In this document: positions 6,660-15,864 of the stretch, piece after piece
How positions within the stretch are numbered: the first letter of the stretch is position 1
Layout: each line of letters starts with the position of its first letter
Assembly (NCBI GenBank): GCA_046728115.1
Contig: JBKPDW010000440.1
Span: 1 to 16,898, forward strand
Direction: 5' to 3'
Length of the DNA stretch: 16,898 bases
Source: CAVSWN01 sp046728115
GTDB taxonomy: Bacteria > Acidobacteriota > Vicinamibacteria > Vicinamibacterales > CAVVIG01
Made by a program: the position numbers and the translations under genes
The notes under the pieces: generated by a model
Told to the model about the DNA's origin: nothing
The model's database searches: none
Seen by the model: the letters and a program-made list of their open reading frames with translations, nothing else

Positions 6660-9600
6660 CTACCAGCGAAGTCGCGCGACGATCTGGAGCACGCGCGCGA
6701 TGCCGACGCTCGTGCCCAGCGCGAGCCCCGTCACTTCGTAGCTCGCCGGCGCGCTTCCGCTCATGCGATTGAAGTTGACGTTCCCGTTCGTCGTCGACGT
6801 GGTCAGTCCACTCACCGGCGCGAAATTGACGCTGTCGAAGACGTTCAACGCGTCGAGCCGGAACTCCGCGTTGACCTGCCCGGCGATCGCGACGCGCTTG
6901 ACGACGCTCAGATCGAACTGTTTGTAAAGCGGGCCCTGCACGATGAGCGACCGGACGCCACATTTCCCCTCGCCGCGAATCGTCTCGATGCAATCGAAGC
7001 TGTCGGCCGGCGCAATGTAGCGGCCGCTCGGCGCTCCGAGGTTGCCGTAGCCCGACGCCGACGTCGGGCTGACGCTGAACGCCTTCACGGTCTCGTCGAT
7101 GATGTCCTGCGGCAGCATGAACACGCGCCCCTGCTGACCGATCCGGAGCTTGAACGCCTTGCGGAGATCGTCCGGCGTCATGCCGACCAGCCGGACGTCG
7201 CCGAAGTCGAGCAGCCTGCCGCTCTGCACGCGCGCGTTGCCGGCGATCTGCCAGCCGCCGATCAGCCGATCAACGAGCCCGCCTGCGTTGCTGCCATACC
7301 GCTGGTTCCTGCCGAACGGCAGCGGATACACCGCGTTGATCTTGACCGCGTGCGAAACATCGCCTTCCTCGCCGCCGTTGCGCACCATCGGGCTGTCGAT
7401 GCGGAGCGACAGGAACTGCGACTGGGTGGCGTGGCCGAGCACATAGCTGCTCAGGAACGACAAGCCGTTCGCCGCACGCCGCCGGAACTCGAGCGCCATC
7501 GAGTTGTACATCGTCCGCCCTTCGTTCTCGACGATGTTCGCACCGTTGAGGAGGTCGGGGTTGACGACGAGGAAGTTGGACGGCAGGCCCGCCGCGACCG
7601 CGCGGCTGCGCGCCGCCGCATCGCCGTTGAGGCTGCTCGCGAACGAATACGGATGCGGATTGAGGCGCGCCAGCGTGTTGAGGTACGTCGTGCTGCGGAA
7701 GTTCGCCGACGTGTACGCCGCCGCGTCGCCGGCTCCGCTCCGGTTCACGCCGTTGAAGTAGGCGAGGATGGCGGGCAGCGGCGCCGTGCCCGTGCCCGGC
7801 CCGAAATATGCGAACGAACCGGCGCGCGTGCCGCCCGCCGCGTTGTTCGCCTGCAGGTTCGCCTGCGCGAGCTTGAATTCGTCGAGGAACCCGTTTTCGT
7901 TGATGTTCAGCTCGTTGTAGTCGTTCGTGCGCCACGTATCGGCAGACCGCGCGCCGAGATACCGCGCTTCCACCGACATCGTGCTTCCGATCGCGCGCGT
8001 GATACCCCCCTGCCAGGTGTCAGCCAATGGCACGACGAGCTGCGGGCTGAAGATCGTGATGTCGCCCGTGACCACTTCCGTATAGGGAAAGGTCGGTGTC
8101 GCCGGGAAATCGGGCGGACTCAGACGGCTCGGGTCGCGCATCAGGAGCGGCAGCGGGCCCAGGTTGCCCAGACTGAGCTGTCTGAACACGTTCAGCGACA
8201 CGCCCGGATTGTTGGCGACCTGTGCGGCGAAGTCCGTCAGTCCGAGCCGTGTGTACGACCGGTTGTATCCGGCGCGGACGACGAAATCGCTCGGGCCGCC
8301 GGTGAGGCGTCGCAGGAATCCATCGTCCGCGGACGGCGTCCACGCGAAGCCGACGCTGGGCGAGATGTTGTTCCAGTCCATCGGATACGCGCGCTCGCCG
8401 GAGCTCAATTGGCGGAAGGTCGGCGGCTGGCCGGTCAGCACGCCCGGCTTGAACAGATTCCCCACGCCCGAGACGCCGTACACGTCATCGAGATCCCCGA
8501 TCGAGTAGCTGTTGTTCAGGGCGACGAAGGGGAACGTCAGGTCGTAGCGCGCTCCATAGTTCAGCGTGAAGTTCGGTCCGACGTGCCACCCGTCCTGCAG
8601 CCACAGCCCGATCTGCCGCTGCTGCGCCCGCTGGTCGCTCTGGCCGGAATAGACGTACTTGTTCGTGCTCGGGTCGAGCCGGGCGACGCCGCGAACCTCC
8701 ATGACGCGCCCGGTCAGAATCGAGTACAGCGCGCGTGCGTTGGTGATGTTGGTCGCCGACGCGCCCGGAAAGTTCCCGGGAACGAACATCGCGTCGGCCG
8801 GATCGCCCTGGACGACGCCGAATCGCAGCTCGGGCACGACGTTCTGATTCTGCTGCCACAGCGTGAACTGCGCGTACGAGCCGCCGATGTTGATGCTGTG
8901 CGCCCCCTTCTGCCAGCTGAGCGTGTCCTCGAACAGGTGCTGGTAGGCGTCGCGCCCGGAAGTCGTGCCGGCGGCGCCGGCATTCATGTAGTTCTGCGTG
9001 TTGGTCGTGAACCCCATCGAGTTCGCCATGTTCAGATAGAAGCCGCCCTGGTTCGCGACCGGACCGCTGAACATCTCCGGTTTGAACTGGCCCTGCGCGA
9101 AGATGATCGGCGCGCCGCCGTAGCCAATCCGGAACTCGTTGACCATCGTCGGGCTGAGGATGGAGCGCAGCCAACCGCTCGTCGCGCGCCGCGTCGACCA
9201 TTGATCCGCCACGACCGGAAACCCCGGGAAATAGGCTTCGCGATTGTTCGTGGTGTCGGGCCCGCCGCCGATGTACTGGAAGTTCATCGACCAGGTCAAG
9301 CGATGGCGCGCGCTGATCTGATAATCGAGCCGCACGGTCGGGTAGTGGTTGTGCGACGTGGTCGGCACCAGATAGGCGTACTCCTGGTACAGCGGATCGG
9401 TGAGATCGCGGAGGTTGCCTTCCCTGGTGGTCGCGTTGCGGATGTCTCCGAGGAGCTTCGAGATGATCGGATCGGGCGTGGACGTCTGCCCGTTAAGCGC
9501 GGCCAGATCGAACAGCTTGACCGTCTGGACGCCGGCAGCGGTGCTGTACCGGAACACGCCCCCTGCCGCATCGGGATGGAATATCTGGCGGGTGCGCCGG

Positions 9601-10550
9601 ATGTCGGAGGGCTGGCGCAGCTCCTCGTAGTTCACAAAGAAGAACGCCTTGTTGCGGCCGTCGAAGCCCGGCAGCATGACCGGACCACCGAAGTTGAACC
9701 CGGGCTGGTTCTGCAGCAGCTCCGGCTTCGGCAGGCCGTCCCGCTTGTTGAACCAGCTGTTCGTGTTCAACGCGTCGCTGCGGTACTGGTGGAACACGCT
9801 GCCGTGATAGTCGTTGGTCCCCGACTTCGTCGTGTAGCGGATCTGCGTGGCGCCGCTGCCAGTGTTCTCGGCGCCCGACGCGGCCGTGGTGACCGAAATC
9901 TCTTCGACGGCATCCAGGCGCGGTCCGACGATGGCGAAGAAGCCGTCGGTGGTCTTCAGCGTGTTGTCCTGGATGTTGACGCCGTCGAGCGTCATGTTGA
10001 TCGTCGACTGCGGGAGGCCGTTCACCATGGAATCGCGCGTGCCGGCGGGCGTGGTGACACCGGGCAGGAACACCACGAAATCGGCGGCGTTGCGGCTCGA
10101 GAGCGGAAGGCTTGCCACCTGGCGCGTATCGAGGACTGTCGCGACCGTTGCCGACTGCATCGGAACCAGCGCGGAATTGGCCGTGACGAGTACTTCTTCG
10201 GATAGGCCGCCTAGTTCCAGCGTCGCGCGCACGTTCGCCGGCACGCCGGCGTTGACGATGACGTTGTTCAAGACCGCCGTCTTGAAGCCCGGCAGCGAGA
10301 CGGTGACGCTGTAGGTTCCCGTGATCAGCGCCGGCACCGAGAACGCGCCTTTCTCCGATGACACCGTGGAGAATGTCTCGCCCGTGGCGATGTTCTTGAC
10401 CACCACGTCGGCGCCGGGAACCACGGCGCCGTCCGTGTCTACGACGACGCCCGAAATGGCAGCCGTCGAAGAACCCTGGGCGAAGGCCGCGCTTGCCGTG
10501 AGGATGCCGAGGAGGATCGTCGCCGCGATCAATGCGCGTCGTCTCGACAT
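6660..10550 (-). CDS. TonB-dependent receptor, Oar-like, with carboxypeptidase-regulatory-like N-terminal domain
   Basis: Outer-membrane beta-barrel transporter of 1296 residues, expected to import a large or scarce substrate using TonB energy. After a signal peptide (hydrophobic core ILLGILTASAAFA, cleavage before QGSS) comes a carboxypeptidase-regulatory-like domain at about 28-115 (ISGVVVDTDGAVVPGADVVV, then a TYSVTVSLPGFKT segment). A plug domain follows at about 115-245 (LDTRQVASLPLSSRNAADF, TLDGVNIQDN, VEEISV), then a barrel of about 1000 residues rich in aromatic and Asn residues, ending in RLRW with the terminal aromatic usual for outer-membrane proteins. This architecture is very common in Acidobacteriota, where many paralogues occur; the ligand is unknown. 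A GTG at 10556 would add two residues but overlaps the ribosome-binding site; the ATG at 10550 follows AGAGG by five bases. A candidate promoter lies at 10604-10632. Confidence 0.95.
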   Translation of the reverse strand: MSRRRALIAATILLGILTASAAFAQGSSTAAISGVVVDTDGAVVPGADVVVKNIATGETFSTVSSEKGAFSVPALITGTYSVTVSLPGFKTAVLNNVIVNAGVPANVRATLELGGLSEEVLVTANSALVPMQSATVATVLDTRQVASLPLSSRNAADFVVFLPGVTTPAGTRDSMVNGLPQSTINMTLDGVNIQDNTLKTTDGFFAIVGPRLDAVEEISVTTAASGAENTGSGATQIRYTTKSGTNDYHGSVFHQYRSDALNTNSWFNKRDGLPKPELLQNQPGFNFGGPVMLPGFDGRNKAFFFVNYEELRQPSDIRRTRQIFHPDAAGGVFRYSTAAGVQTVKLFDLAALNGQTSTPDPIISKLLGDIRNATTREGNLRDLTDPLYQEYAYLVPTTSHNHYPTVRLDYQISARHRLTWSMNFQYIGGGPDTTNNREAYFPGFPVVADQWSTRRATSGWLRSILSPTMVNEFRIGYGGAPIIFAQGQFKPEMFSGPVANQGGFYLNMANSMGFTTNTQNYMNAGAAGTTSGRDAYQHLFEDTLSWQKGAHSINIGGSYAQFTLWQQNQNVVPELRFGVVQGDPADAMFVPGNFPGASATNITNARALYSILTGRVMEVRGVARLDPSTNKYVYSGQSDQRAQQRQIGLWLQDGWHVGPNFTLNYGARYDLTFPFVALNNSYSIGDLDDVYGVSGVGNLFKPGVLTGQPPTFRQLSSGERAYPMDWNNISPSVGFAWTPSADDGFLRRLTGGPSDFVVRAGYNRSYTRLGLTDFAAQVANNPGVSLNVFRQLSLGNLGPLPLLMRDPSRLSPPDFPATPTFPYTEVVTGDITIFSPQLVVPLADTWQGGITRAIGSTMSVEARYLGARSADTWRTNDYNELNINENGFLDEFKLAQANLQANNAAGGTRAGSFAYFGPGTGTAPLPAILAYFNGVNRSGAGDAAAYTSANFRSTTYLNTLARLNPHPYSFASSLNGDAAARSRAVAAGLPSNFLVVNPDLLNGANIVENEGRTMYNSMALEFRRRAANGLSFLSSYVLGHATQSQFLSLRIDSPMVRNGGEEGDVSHAVKINAVYPLPFGRNQRYGSNAGGLVDRLIGGWQIAGNARVQSGRLLDFGDVRLVGMTPDDLRKAFKLRIGQQGRVFMLPQDIIDETVKAFSVSPTSASGYGNLGAPSGRYIAPADSFDCIETIRGEGKCGVRSLIVQGPLYKQFDLSVVKRVAIAGQVNAEFRLDALNVFDSVNFAPVSGLTTSTTNGNVNFNRMSGSAPASYEVTGLALGTSVGIARVLQIVARLRW

Positions 10551-10603
10551 GGCCACCTCTCAAATTCTGAGGAGCGAGTAAGATCTGCTCGCTCGTGACG
10601 CAC

Positions 10604-10632
10604 ACCTTATTCGTGGGGACTACCGGCGTCAA
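10604..10632 (-). promoter_or_regulatory. Candidate sigma-70-type promoter of the TonB receptor gene
   Basis: On the minus strand TTGACG (10632-10627) is followed after 17 bases by TAAGGT (10609-10604). The -35 box fits 5 of 6 consensus bases, the -10 box only 3 of 6, and the spacing is ideal. It would start RNA near 10597 and leave a leader of about 47 bases before the ATG at 10550. It lies in the 186-bp gap after the upstream gene, so the receptor may be transcribed independently. Confidence 0.4.
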
Positions 10633-10736
10633 GACAATCGTTTGATGAATCTCACAACCGGTGTCCAGGTTGCGAATCTCGTCTGTGTTTGGCTTCGAAC
10701 CACACCGTGGATCGCCTTGGTGCGACTGCGGGTTGG

Positions 10737-12968
10737 TCAACCGACGCGTGCCGGGACTGCGATTCCCCGCGGACGCCATACGGCGGACGCCAGGTACAAC
10801 CCGACGGCGATGAGCAGCAGGTGATCGAATCCTACGACCAGGGACAAATGCTCGCTGAGGCCACCGAGAATGATCCCTCCGATGTTGGAGCCGAAATCCA
10901 CATGCGGCTGTCGGCTGTCTCGAAACGTCGTGGCAAAGACGATTCCCGCGAAGAACACGGGCACGAAGATCACGGAGCAGGACACCACGATCCTGGCGGC
11001 TCCAGGCAGGGCAAGGAATGTGCTCATCGGGACATACGCATTCAGCAGCAGCGAGGTGATCAGGAGGCCGTAATACGGCCAGACTGTTCTCGGCTGGACG
11101 ACCACGACGTACACGTTGCTCATCAGGATCATCAGCAGGATCGCGAAGAACACGATCGAGTTGACCACCCATGTGGCGCCGAACAGCAGCGCCATGTGCA
11201 CCACGCCCTTGGTTTCCAGCAGCATGAAACCGGCGCCAAGAAAGAACATCTGCCAGTTCAACCTCAGCGTGCGGACGGGCGCAAACAGATACAGGAGACA
11301 CACTGACACGATCGCGATGATGGCCATTCCGCGAACGTTGAGCGCCGGGACTGTACGGTCGCGCAGATACAGGAACGGCCAGTCGTCGGTCGGGATTCGA
11401 TCAATGCCCGTCGTCTCGATCGAGGCAAGGCCGATCCGTCGCCAATCCTCAGACTCCGAACCAGCGTTATCTCGATTGACGTCGTAGCCGTTGATCAACT
11501 GGTTGTAGCCGGGCTTTCGATTCAACCAGAAAGATCCGTTCGCGAGTCGATGGCGGATGGCCTGCAGCGCCGTGTTTTCAGCCGTTCCTACGATGAGCAC
11601 TGTGAAGAAACCGCTCTGATTGTCGCCAGGCGTGATCCGCTGCTGGTAGGGCAGCGAGAGGACGACCGGCCGCGCACCGAAGACCTGTGCGGCGGTTTTT
11701 TCGAGGCGGCCGATCACCCAGCCCTGGCGGAAGTAGTTGTAGATCGCAAAAATGCCGCGCGGCTTCAATCGGGCCTTGATGTCGCGAAACGCCTGGTCGG
11801 TGAAGAGAAAGCTCTCGAGACGCAGGCTCGAATATCCGGAGTGGAGAACCAGCGAGTCCACCAGCGCGTAGACGATGAGGTCGTACTGCCGGCTCGTCGT
11901 CCGGACGAAACTTCTCCCGTCGTCGAAATGGATGGTCACGCGCGGGTCGGCATACGGATGATTCGGATGATCTCTGCGGCCGATGTCGTACAGCACGGGA
12001 TCGATTTCAACGGCATCGATATGGCGGACGCCTTGTGAGCGCGCCGCTTGAACGTCGTTCCCCGAGCCTGCGCCGATGATCAGGACGTCTTCGAACACCG
12101 GCTCGCCCGCGTCCCGATTGAGGAGGTACGGGAGCACGTACGCGCTGCCGGCCTCCTCGAGACGCACCATCTGCTGGTGGCCGATGTTGTTGGTGTTGAT
12201 CGAGCCGAGTCGAGGTTCGTACAGGATCTTGTAGTACGGAGACCACAGAGGCTGCAGACCATGCTGACGTTCGTAGGAGGAGGTCCACGCCAGAAAAACG
12301 ATCACGCCGGCGAGCGCGGCGGTCTGGAATGATCGGCGGGACTTCACGAAGTACAGACCAACGCCCAGGCTCAGCCCAAACCAGAGCAGCGGTGTCGTGT
12401 GAAAGTGGGAGGCCAGAGCGAACGCCCCTATCCCGGCGAGACTCCCGCCGATGTTGGACGTATAGGCCGCCACGCGATTTGTCGTCGCATTGAACGCGCG
12501 GCCCATCTCCTGACCGAGTCCCAGGAACATCATGGCGATCAGCAGGTAGAAGGCGCCGGCAATCACCTCGATGGGCACGATGAAACGTGATGGATCGTTC
12601 GCCCCGTACTCGGTCCCGAAGAACACTTCCTGCGGCGAAAGCTGACCGCCCACGCCGATCATCATCCGATCGCCGAACCTCGTGTAGACCCACAACACAC
12701 CGTACGCGAGGACGAACGTGACGAGCGACATAGGAATCACATAGTCGACGAAGTTCTGCTTACGTGACGCCGCGAGGCATCCGACGCTCATGCCCAGGAA
12801 GCACGCCATGAGCACGACATTGGTAAAGAACGTCATGAAGACGACGGTGGCGCCGAACCAGCGGATGCACGCCAGCTGCAGGAATAGAATTACGAAACTG
12901 ATCAGGAACAGGTCCACGTATCGCCGACCGGGCTGATCGCTCGTGTGAGCTGCAAGGGCTGATTCCAT
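10737..12968 (-). CDS. Polytopic membrane protein with embedded spermidine-synthase-like SAM-binding domain
   Basis: A 743-residue protein in three parts. Residues 1-230 hold about six or seven membrane segments (for example 20-35, 43-65, 75-97, 130-152, 172-187, 193-208, 217-230). Residues 240-540 form a soluble Rossmann-type domain with a SAM-binding loop (GAGSGND, 299-305), an acidic strand (VEIDP, 320-324) and DDGRSF (349-354). Residues 545-735 hold about six more membrane segments. The domain resembles the spermidine synthase superfamily, but the strand that carries catalytic Asp in true spermidine synthases reads YDLIVYALVDS (362-372), without the DSSDP-type motif, so polyamine synthesis is doubtful. 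Membrane-fused members of this superfamily are widespread in bacteria and mostly uncharacterised. A TTG at 13004 would add 12 residues; I prefer the ATG at 12968, which begins a normal inside-facing leader and has GAGAG about eight bases upstream. It lies 61 bases after the nitrilase and may share its transcript. Confidence 0.82.
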   Translation of the reverse strand: MESALAAHTSDQPGRRYVDLFLISFVILFLQLACIRWFGATVVFMTFFTNVVLMACFLGMSVGCLAASRKQNFVDYVIPMSLVTFVLAYGVLWVYTRFGDRMMIGVGGQLSPQEVFFGTEYGANDPSRFIVPIEVIAGAFYLLIAMMFLGLGQEMGRAFNATTNRVAAYTSNIGGSLAGIGAFALASHFHTTPLLWFGLSLGVGLYFVKSRRSFQTAALAGVIVFLAWTSSYERQHGLQPLWSPYYKILYEPRLGSINTNNIGHQQMVRLEEAGSAYVLPYLLNRDAGEPVFEDVLIIGAGSGNDVQAARSQGVRHIDAVEIDPVLYDIGRRDHPNHPYADPRVTIHFDDGRSFVRTTSRQYDLIVYALVDSLVLHSGYSSLRLESFLFTDQAFRDIKARLKPRGIFAIYNYFRQGWVIGRLEKTAAQVFGARPVVLSLPYQQRITPGDNQSGFFTVLIVGTAENTALQAIRHRLANGSFWLNRKPGYNQLINGYDVNRDNAGSESEDWRRIGLASIETTGIDRIPTDDWPFLYLRDRTVPALNVRGMAIIAIVSVCLLYLFAPVRTLRLNWQMFFLGAGFMLLETKGVVHMALLFGATWVVNSIVFFAILLMILMSNVYVVVVQPRTVWPYYGLLITSLLLNAYVPMSTFLALPGAARIVVSCSVIFVPVFFAGIVFATTFRDSRQPHVDFGSNIGGIILGGLSEHLSLVVGFDHLLLIAVGLYLASAVWRPRGIAVPARVG

Positions 12969-13029
12969 GTGCGGTGCTCTCGGATGACCAACCGACGATG
13001 CCAATGCGCTGCGGCAAGAACGGGCCGTT

Positions 13030-14022
13030 TCAAGAACGCTTGTCGGCGACGGTACGCAACGCCGAAACGGCGTCCGTCGCGCCTGGCTGGTCGGGCTCGG
13101 TCGTGACAGGACGTTTCGGCCGCTCGTCGACGTGCAGTTGGAAGATGTCCGGCCGCGCGTAATGGCCGACGACGTCGAGGTCGTACTTGCCGCGGACGAT
13201 CTGCGCGCGATCGAGCTCGGCGAGGAGAATCGCTTCGCCGTCGTAGTTCGGCCCCGCCAGGAAATTTCCGAACGGATCGACGATGCAGCTGCCGCCGCGC
13301 GAGATCACCGTCTCGGGATCATCGCCGTACGCGGTCCGGTAGTTCGCCGGAAAATCGCGTCGGCGGTTGAACTGGTTGCACGACAGCACGAAGCAGCGCC
13401 CCTCGACCGCGACGTGGCGCATCGACGCCGCCCACGAATCGCGCGGATCGGCGGTCGGCGCGCAATAGATCTCGATCCCCTTCGAGTACATCGTCGCGCG
13501 CATCAGCGGCAGGTAGTTCTCCCAGCAAATCACCGCGCCGATTTTCCCCAGCGGCGTGTCGTACACGGGCAATGTCGAGCCGTCGCCGAAGCCCCACACG
13601 AGCCGCTCGGATGCAGTCGGCATGATCTTGCGGTGCTTGCCCAGGTACGTCCCGTCCGGTGCGAAGAAGAGCACCGTGCAATACAGCGTGCCACCGTCGC
13701 GTTCGACGACGCCGACGACGAGGTACACCGCGTGCGAGCGGGCGGCGCGCGCGAGACGATCGACGGCGGGGCTGGGCACATCGACGCTGCTCTCCCAGTA
13801 GCGGCGAAAATCTTCGCGCCCCTCGTCGGTGCGCGAGCCGACGACCGCGCCGAAGTCGAGGCCGCGCGGGTACGCCGACACGAACGCTTCGGGAAACAGC
13901 ACGAGCCCGGCGCCGTGCTGCGCCGCCTCGCCGGTCAGGCAGTGCAGCTTGTCGATCGTCCGCTCGCGATCGAACACGATGGGCGCCGCCTGCACGACGG
14001 CAACTTTGCATTGCGAATCCAT
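13030..14022 (-). CDS. Nitrilase (carbon-nitrogen hydrolase superfamily)
   Basis: Cytoplasmic enzyme of 330 residues expected to hydrolyse a nitrile to carboxylic acid and ammonia. The catalytic triad is visible: Glu45 (VLFPEAFVSAYPRG), Lys132 (GKHRKIMPTASERLVW) and nucleophile Cys166 (AVICWENYLPLMR). Other marks of the true nitrilase branch, rather than amidase or carbamoylase branches, are FGDGSTL (145-151), DSWAASMRHVAVEGRCFVLSCNQF (starts 195) and the C-terminal GHYARPDIFQL (286-296). Length is in the usual 300-370 range. The ATG at 14022 has AAAGG seven bases upstream, which overlaps the last codons of the amidohydrolase gene; only four bases separate the two frames, so translation is probably coupled. 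The aliphatic or aromatic substrate cannot be told from sequence. Confidence 0.92.
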   Translation of the reverse strand: MDSQCKVAVVQAAPIVFDRERTIDKLHCLTGEAAQHGAGLVLFPEAFVSAYPRGLDFGAVVGSRTDEGREDFRRYWESSVDVPSPAVDRLARAARSHAVYLVVGVVERDGGTLYCTVLFFAPDGTYLGKHRKIMPTASERLVWGFGDGSTLPVYDTPLGKIGAVICWENYLPLMRATMYSKGIEIYCAPTADPRDSWAASMRHVAVEGRCFVLSCNQFNRRRDFPANYRTAYGDDPETVISRGGSCIVDPFGNFLAGPNYDGEAILLAELDRAQIVRGKYDLDVVGHYARPDIFQLHVDERPKRPVTTEPDQPGATDAVSALRTVADKRS

Positions 14023-14026
14023 CGAT

Positions 14027-15775
14027 TTACCTTTGATAGACGATCTTCCCGCGGACGAGCGTCATCTCGCACCGCAGATCCTTCAGCTCGCCGGTCGAAA
14101 CACGGTACATGTTTCGATCCCACACCGCGATGTCGGCGTCCTTGCCGACCTCGATCGATCCGACGCGGTCGTCGAGAAACATCTGGTGCGCCGCCCAGGT
14201 CGTGTAGGAGCGGAGCGCCGTCTTGATGTCGACCGATTCCTTCGTGCCGAACGGCGTCGCGCCATATGTGCCGTTCAGCGTCTGGCGCGCGACCGACGCC
14301 CACAGGCCATAGCGCGCCGGAAATGGCGTGACGCTGTAATCCGATCCGCCGGCCCAGCGAATGCCTTTCGTCACGTAGGTGTGAAACGGATTCAGCCGCG
14401 TCGCGCGATCCGGCCCGAGATTGCCGGCGTAGTTGTCGCCGAGCCACCAGGCGAACGTCGCCTGCGACTCCGGGTAGCCCGCATCGAACTCCTTCTGCAG
14501 GCGCGCCATCACGTCGATCGCGAAATCGGTCGGCGTGTTGTCGTGGATGATCGCGTGCCGCAGGCCGCGCGTCGGCTTCGCGGCGAGCATCCTGTCGTAG
14601 GTGTCGACGACCCAGTCGATTGCGCGATCGCCGATCGCGTGCGTCGCAACGTGGACGCCGGCGTTGTGAAGCGTGGTAACGATCTCGCGATACGCGTCGG
14701 GCGGCATGGCCGGATAGCCAGAGTTGCCCGTGTCCTTGCCGGTGTAATTCCTGTTCCAGTCGGTATGCATCCACGCCGTGCGGGCGCCGCCGCTCCCGTC
14801 CATGAACATCTTCACGCCGCCGGAGAAGAGCATGCCGTCGCCGAGCGATGCCGGCGGTCGCGGATGGGCGTTCACACGGGCGAGCACTGCACCGTTGCCG
14901 TCGACGCGACGCGCGCCGCTCCACAGCGCGAACATCCGGACCGTGAGCCGTCCTTCTTTCAGCAGCTGCTCGTAGATGTCCCATGTCATCTGGCCGATGC
15001 CGGGATCCTTGGCGCCGGTCATGCCTTCCTTGTTGAAGTCCTCGATGATGCGCACGATGCCGGCGCGCTCCTGGTCGCGCGTCAGCGGCGGAACGTGGCG
15101 CGACACGAGGCTCATCGCCGCTTCCTTCATCACGCCAGTCGGCCGCCCTTGTGCGTCACGATCGATTGTGCCGGCGGGTGGATCCTTCGTGTCTTTCGTC
15201 ACCTCGGACATCTTCAAGGCGTAGCTGTTCGCGACGCCGTAGTGTCCCGTCGTGTGCATCAGCCAGACGGGATTGTTCGGCGCGACCGTGTCGAGATCGG
15301 CGGCGGTCACATACCGCCGTTCCGCGAGCTTGCCTTCGTCCCAGCCGCTCCCGCGAATCCAGTCGGCCGGTTTGCTCTTCGCGACCTGATCGCGCACGCG
15401 CGCCAACACGTCGTCGATCTTTCTGACGGAAACGTCGCCGAGGTTCACGTCGAAGAGCGCTTTGGCTTCGGAGAAGTGGACGTGCGTGTCGATGAGGCCG
15501 GGCGTTGCCGTGCGGCCGGCAAGATCGATCACGCGCGTCGCGGCGCCGGCTCGCGCGCGGATCTGGTCGTTCGTGCCGACCGCGACGATCTTTCCGCCCG
15601 CGGTGGCGATCGCCTGCGCGATCGAGTCGGCGGCGTCAACGGTCAACACCGTGCCGTTCACGAGAATCATGTCGGCCGCCGCCGGCGGTTGCGCGGCTGC
15701 GCGCAGCCACGCCGTGCCGGTGAGCAGCGAGGCCGCGAGTGCCGCGCCGATTGCCACTGTTGTGCCCAATCGCAT
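14027..15775 (-). CDS. Exported metal-dependent amidohydrolase (amidohydrolase 3 / YtcJ-like)
   Basis: Predicted TIM-barrel metallohydrolase of 582 residues acting on an amide or other C-N bond, probably outside the cytoplasm. A signal peptide covers about 1-29 (VAIGAALAASLLTG core, cleavage near AAA-QPP). The composite N-terminal beta-sandwich (DMILVNGTVLTVD) is followed by the metal motif HVH (98, 100), Lys322 in GGVKMFMDGSGG as likely bridging lysine, His379 in THAIGD, His407/His411 in RHAIIH, Asp479 in GSDYS, and the closing sandwich strand GKDADIAVWDRN. All expected ligands of the family are present. The frame remains open to 16174, but the ATG at 15775 is preceded by GGAGG five bases upstream and starts the signal peptide, so the longer version is rejected. 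It is first in the minus-strand run and overlaps the nitrilase ribosome-binding site. TATCAT, 18 bases before the start, is a possible -10 box, implying a very short leader. Substrate unknown. Confidence 0.9.
   Translation of the reverse strand: MRLGTTVAIGAALAASLLTGTAWLRAAAQPPAAADMILVNGTVLTVDAADSIAQAIATAGGKIVAVGTNDQIRARAGAATRVIDLAGRTATPGLIDTHVHFSEAKALFDVNLGDVSVRKIDDVLARVRDQVAKSKPADWIRGSGWDEGKLAERRYVTAADLDTVAPNNPVWLMHTTGHYGVANSYALKMSEVTKDTKDPPAGTIDRDAQGRPTGVMKEAAMSLVSRHVPPLTRDQERAGIVRIIEDFNKEGMTGAKDPGIGQMTWDIYEQLLKEGRLTVRMFALWSGARRVDGNGAVLARVNAHPRPPASLGDGMLFSGGVKMFMDGSGGARTAWMHTDWNRNYTGKDTGNSGYPAMPPDAYREIVTTLHNAGVHVATHAIGDRAIDWVVDTYDRMLAAKPTRGLRHAIIHDNTPTDFAIDVMARLQKEFDAGYPESQATFAWWLGDNYAGNLGPDRATRLNPFHTYVTKGIRWAGGSDYSVTPFPARYGLWASVARQTLNGTYGATPFGTKESVDIKTALRSYTTWAAHQMFLDDRVGSIEVGKDADIAVWDRNMYRVSTGELKDLRCEMTLVRGKIVYQR
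14030..14035 (-). promoter_or_regulatory. Nitrilase ribosome-binding site inside the end of the amidohydrolase gene
   Basis: On the minus strand CAAAGG sits directly against the TAA stop of the amidohydrolase and seven bases before the nitrilase ATG at 14022. A ribosome finishing the first gene would therefore cover the start site of the second, which supports coupled expression of the pair. Confidence 0.6.
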
Positions 15776-15835
15776 ACGCGCCTCCAGGCGGAGATGATAC
15801 CCGGTCATTGCGGGCAAAGCAGGGCGGCATGGTCG

Positions 15836-15864
15836 TTGTGGGCGGCTCCCAGTGGCGGTATCCT
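15836..15864 (+). promoter_or_regulatory. Weak candidate promoter for the DUF1501 gene
   Basis: TTGTGG (15836-15841), 17 bases, then TATCCT (15859-15864). Both boxes fit the sigma-70 consensus only partly. The leader would be about 95 bases and contains a small hairpin TCCGG-CACGTA-CCGGA (15937-15952) whose right arm overlaps the GGAGAGG ribosome-binding region of the DUF1501 start. The site lies in the 190-bp divergent gap with the amidohydrolase. Confidence 0.28.

Noticed and set aside
5644..6741. Open plus-strand frame of 365 codons over the intergenic hairpins and the secreted-protein gene
   Set aside because: Arg-rich composition, no ribosome-binding site, and it spans a structured repeat and an antisense real gene.
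7350..10205. Open plus-strand frame of 951 codons opposite the TonB receptor
   Set aside because: Arg/Val/Glu-rich low-information translation with no motif; the receptor on the other strand is unmistakable.
10683..10736. Terminator after the membrane SAM-domain gene
   Set aside because: Only a 4-bp CCAC/GTGG stem with no T-tract; not supportable.
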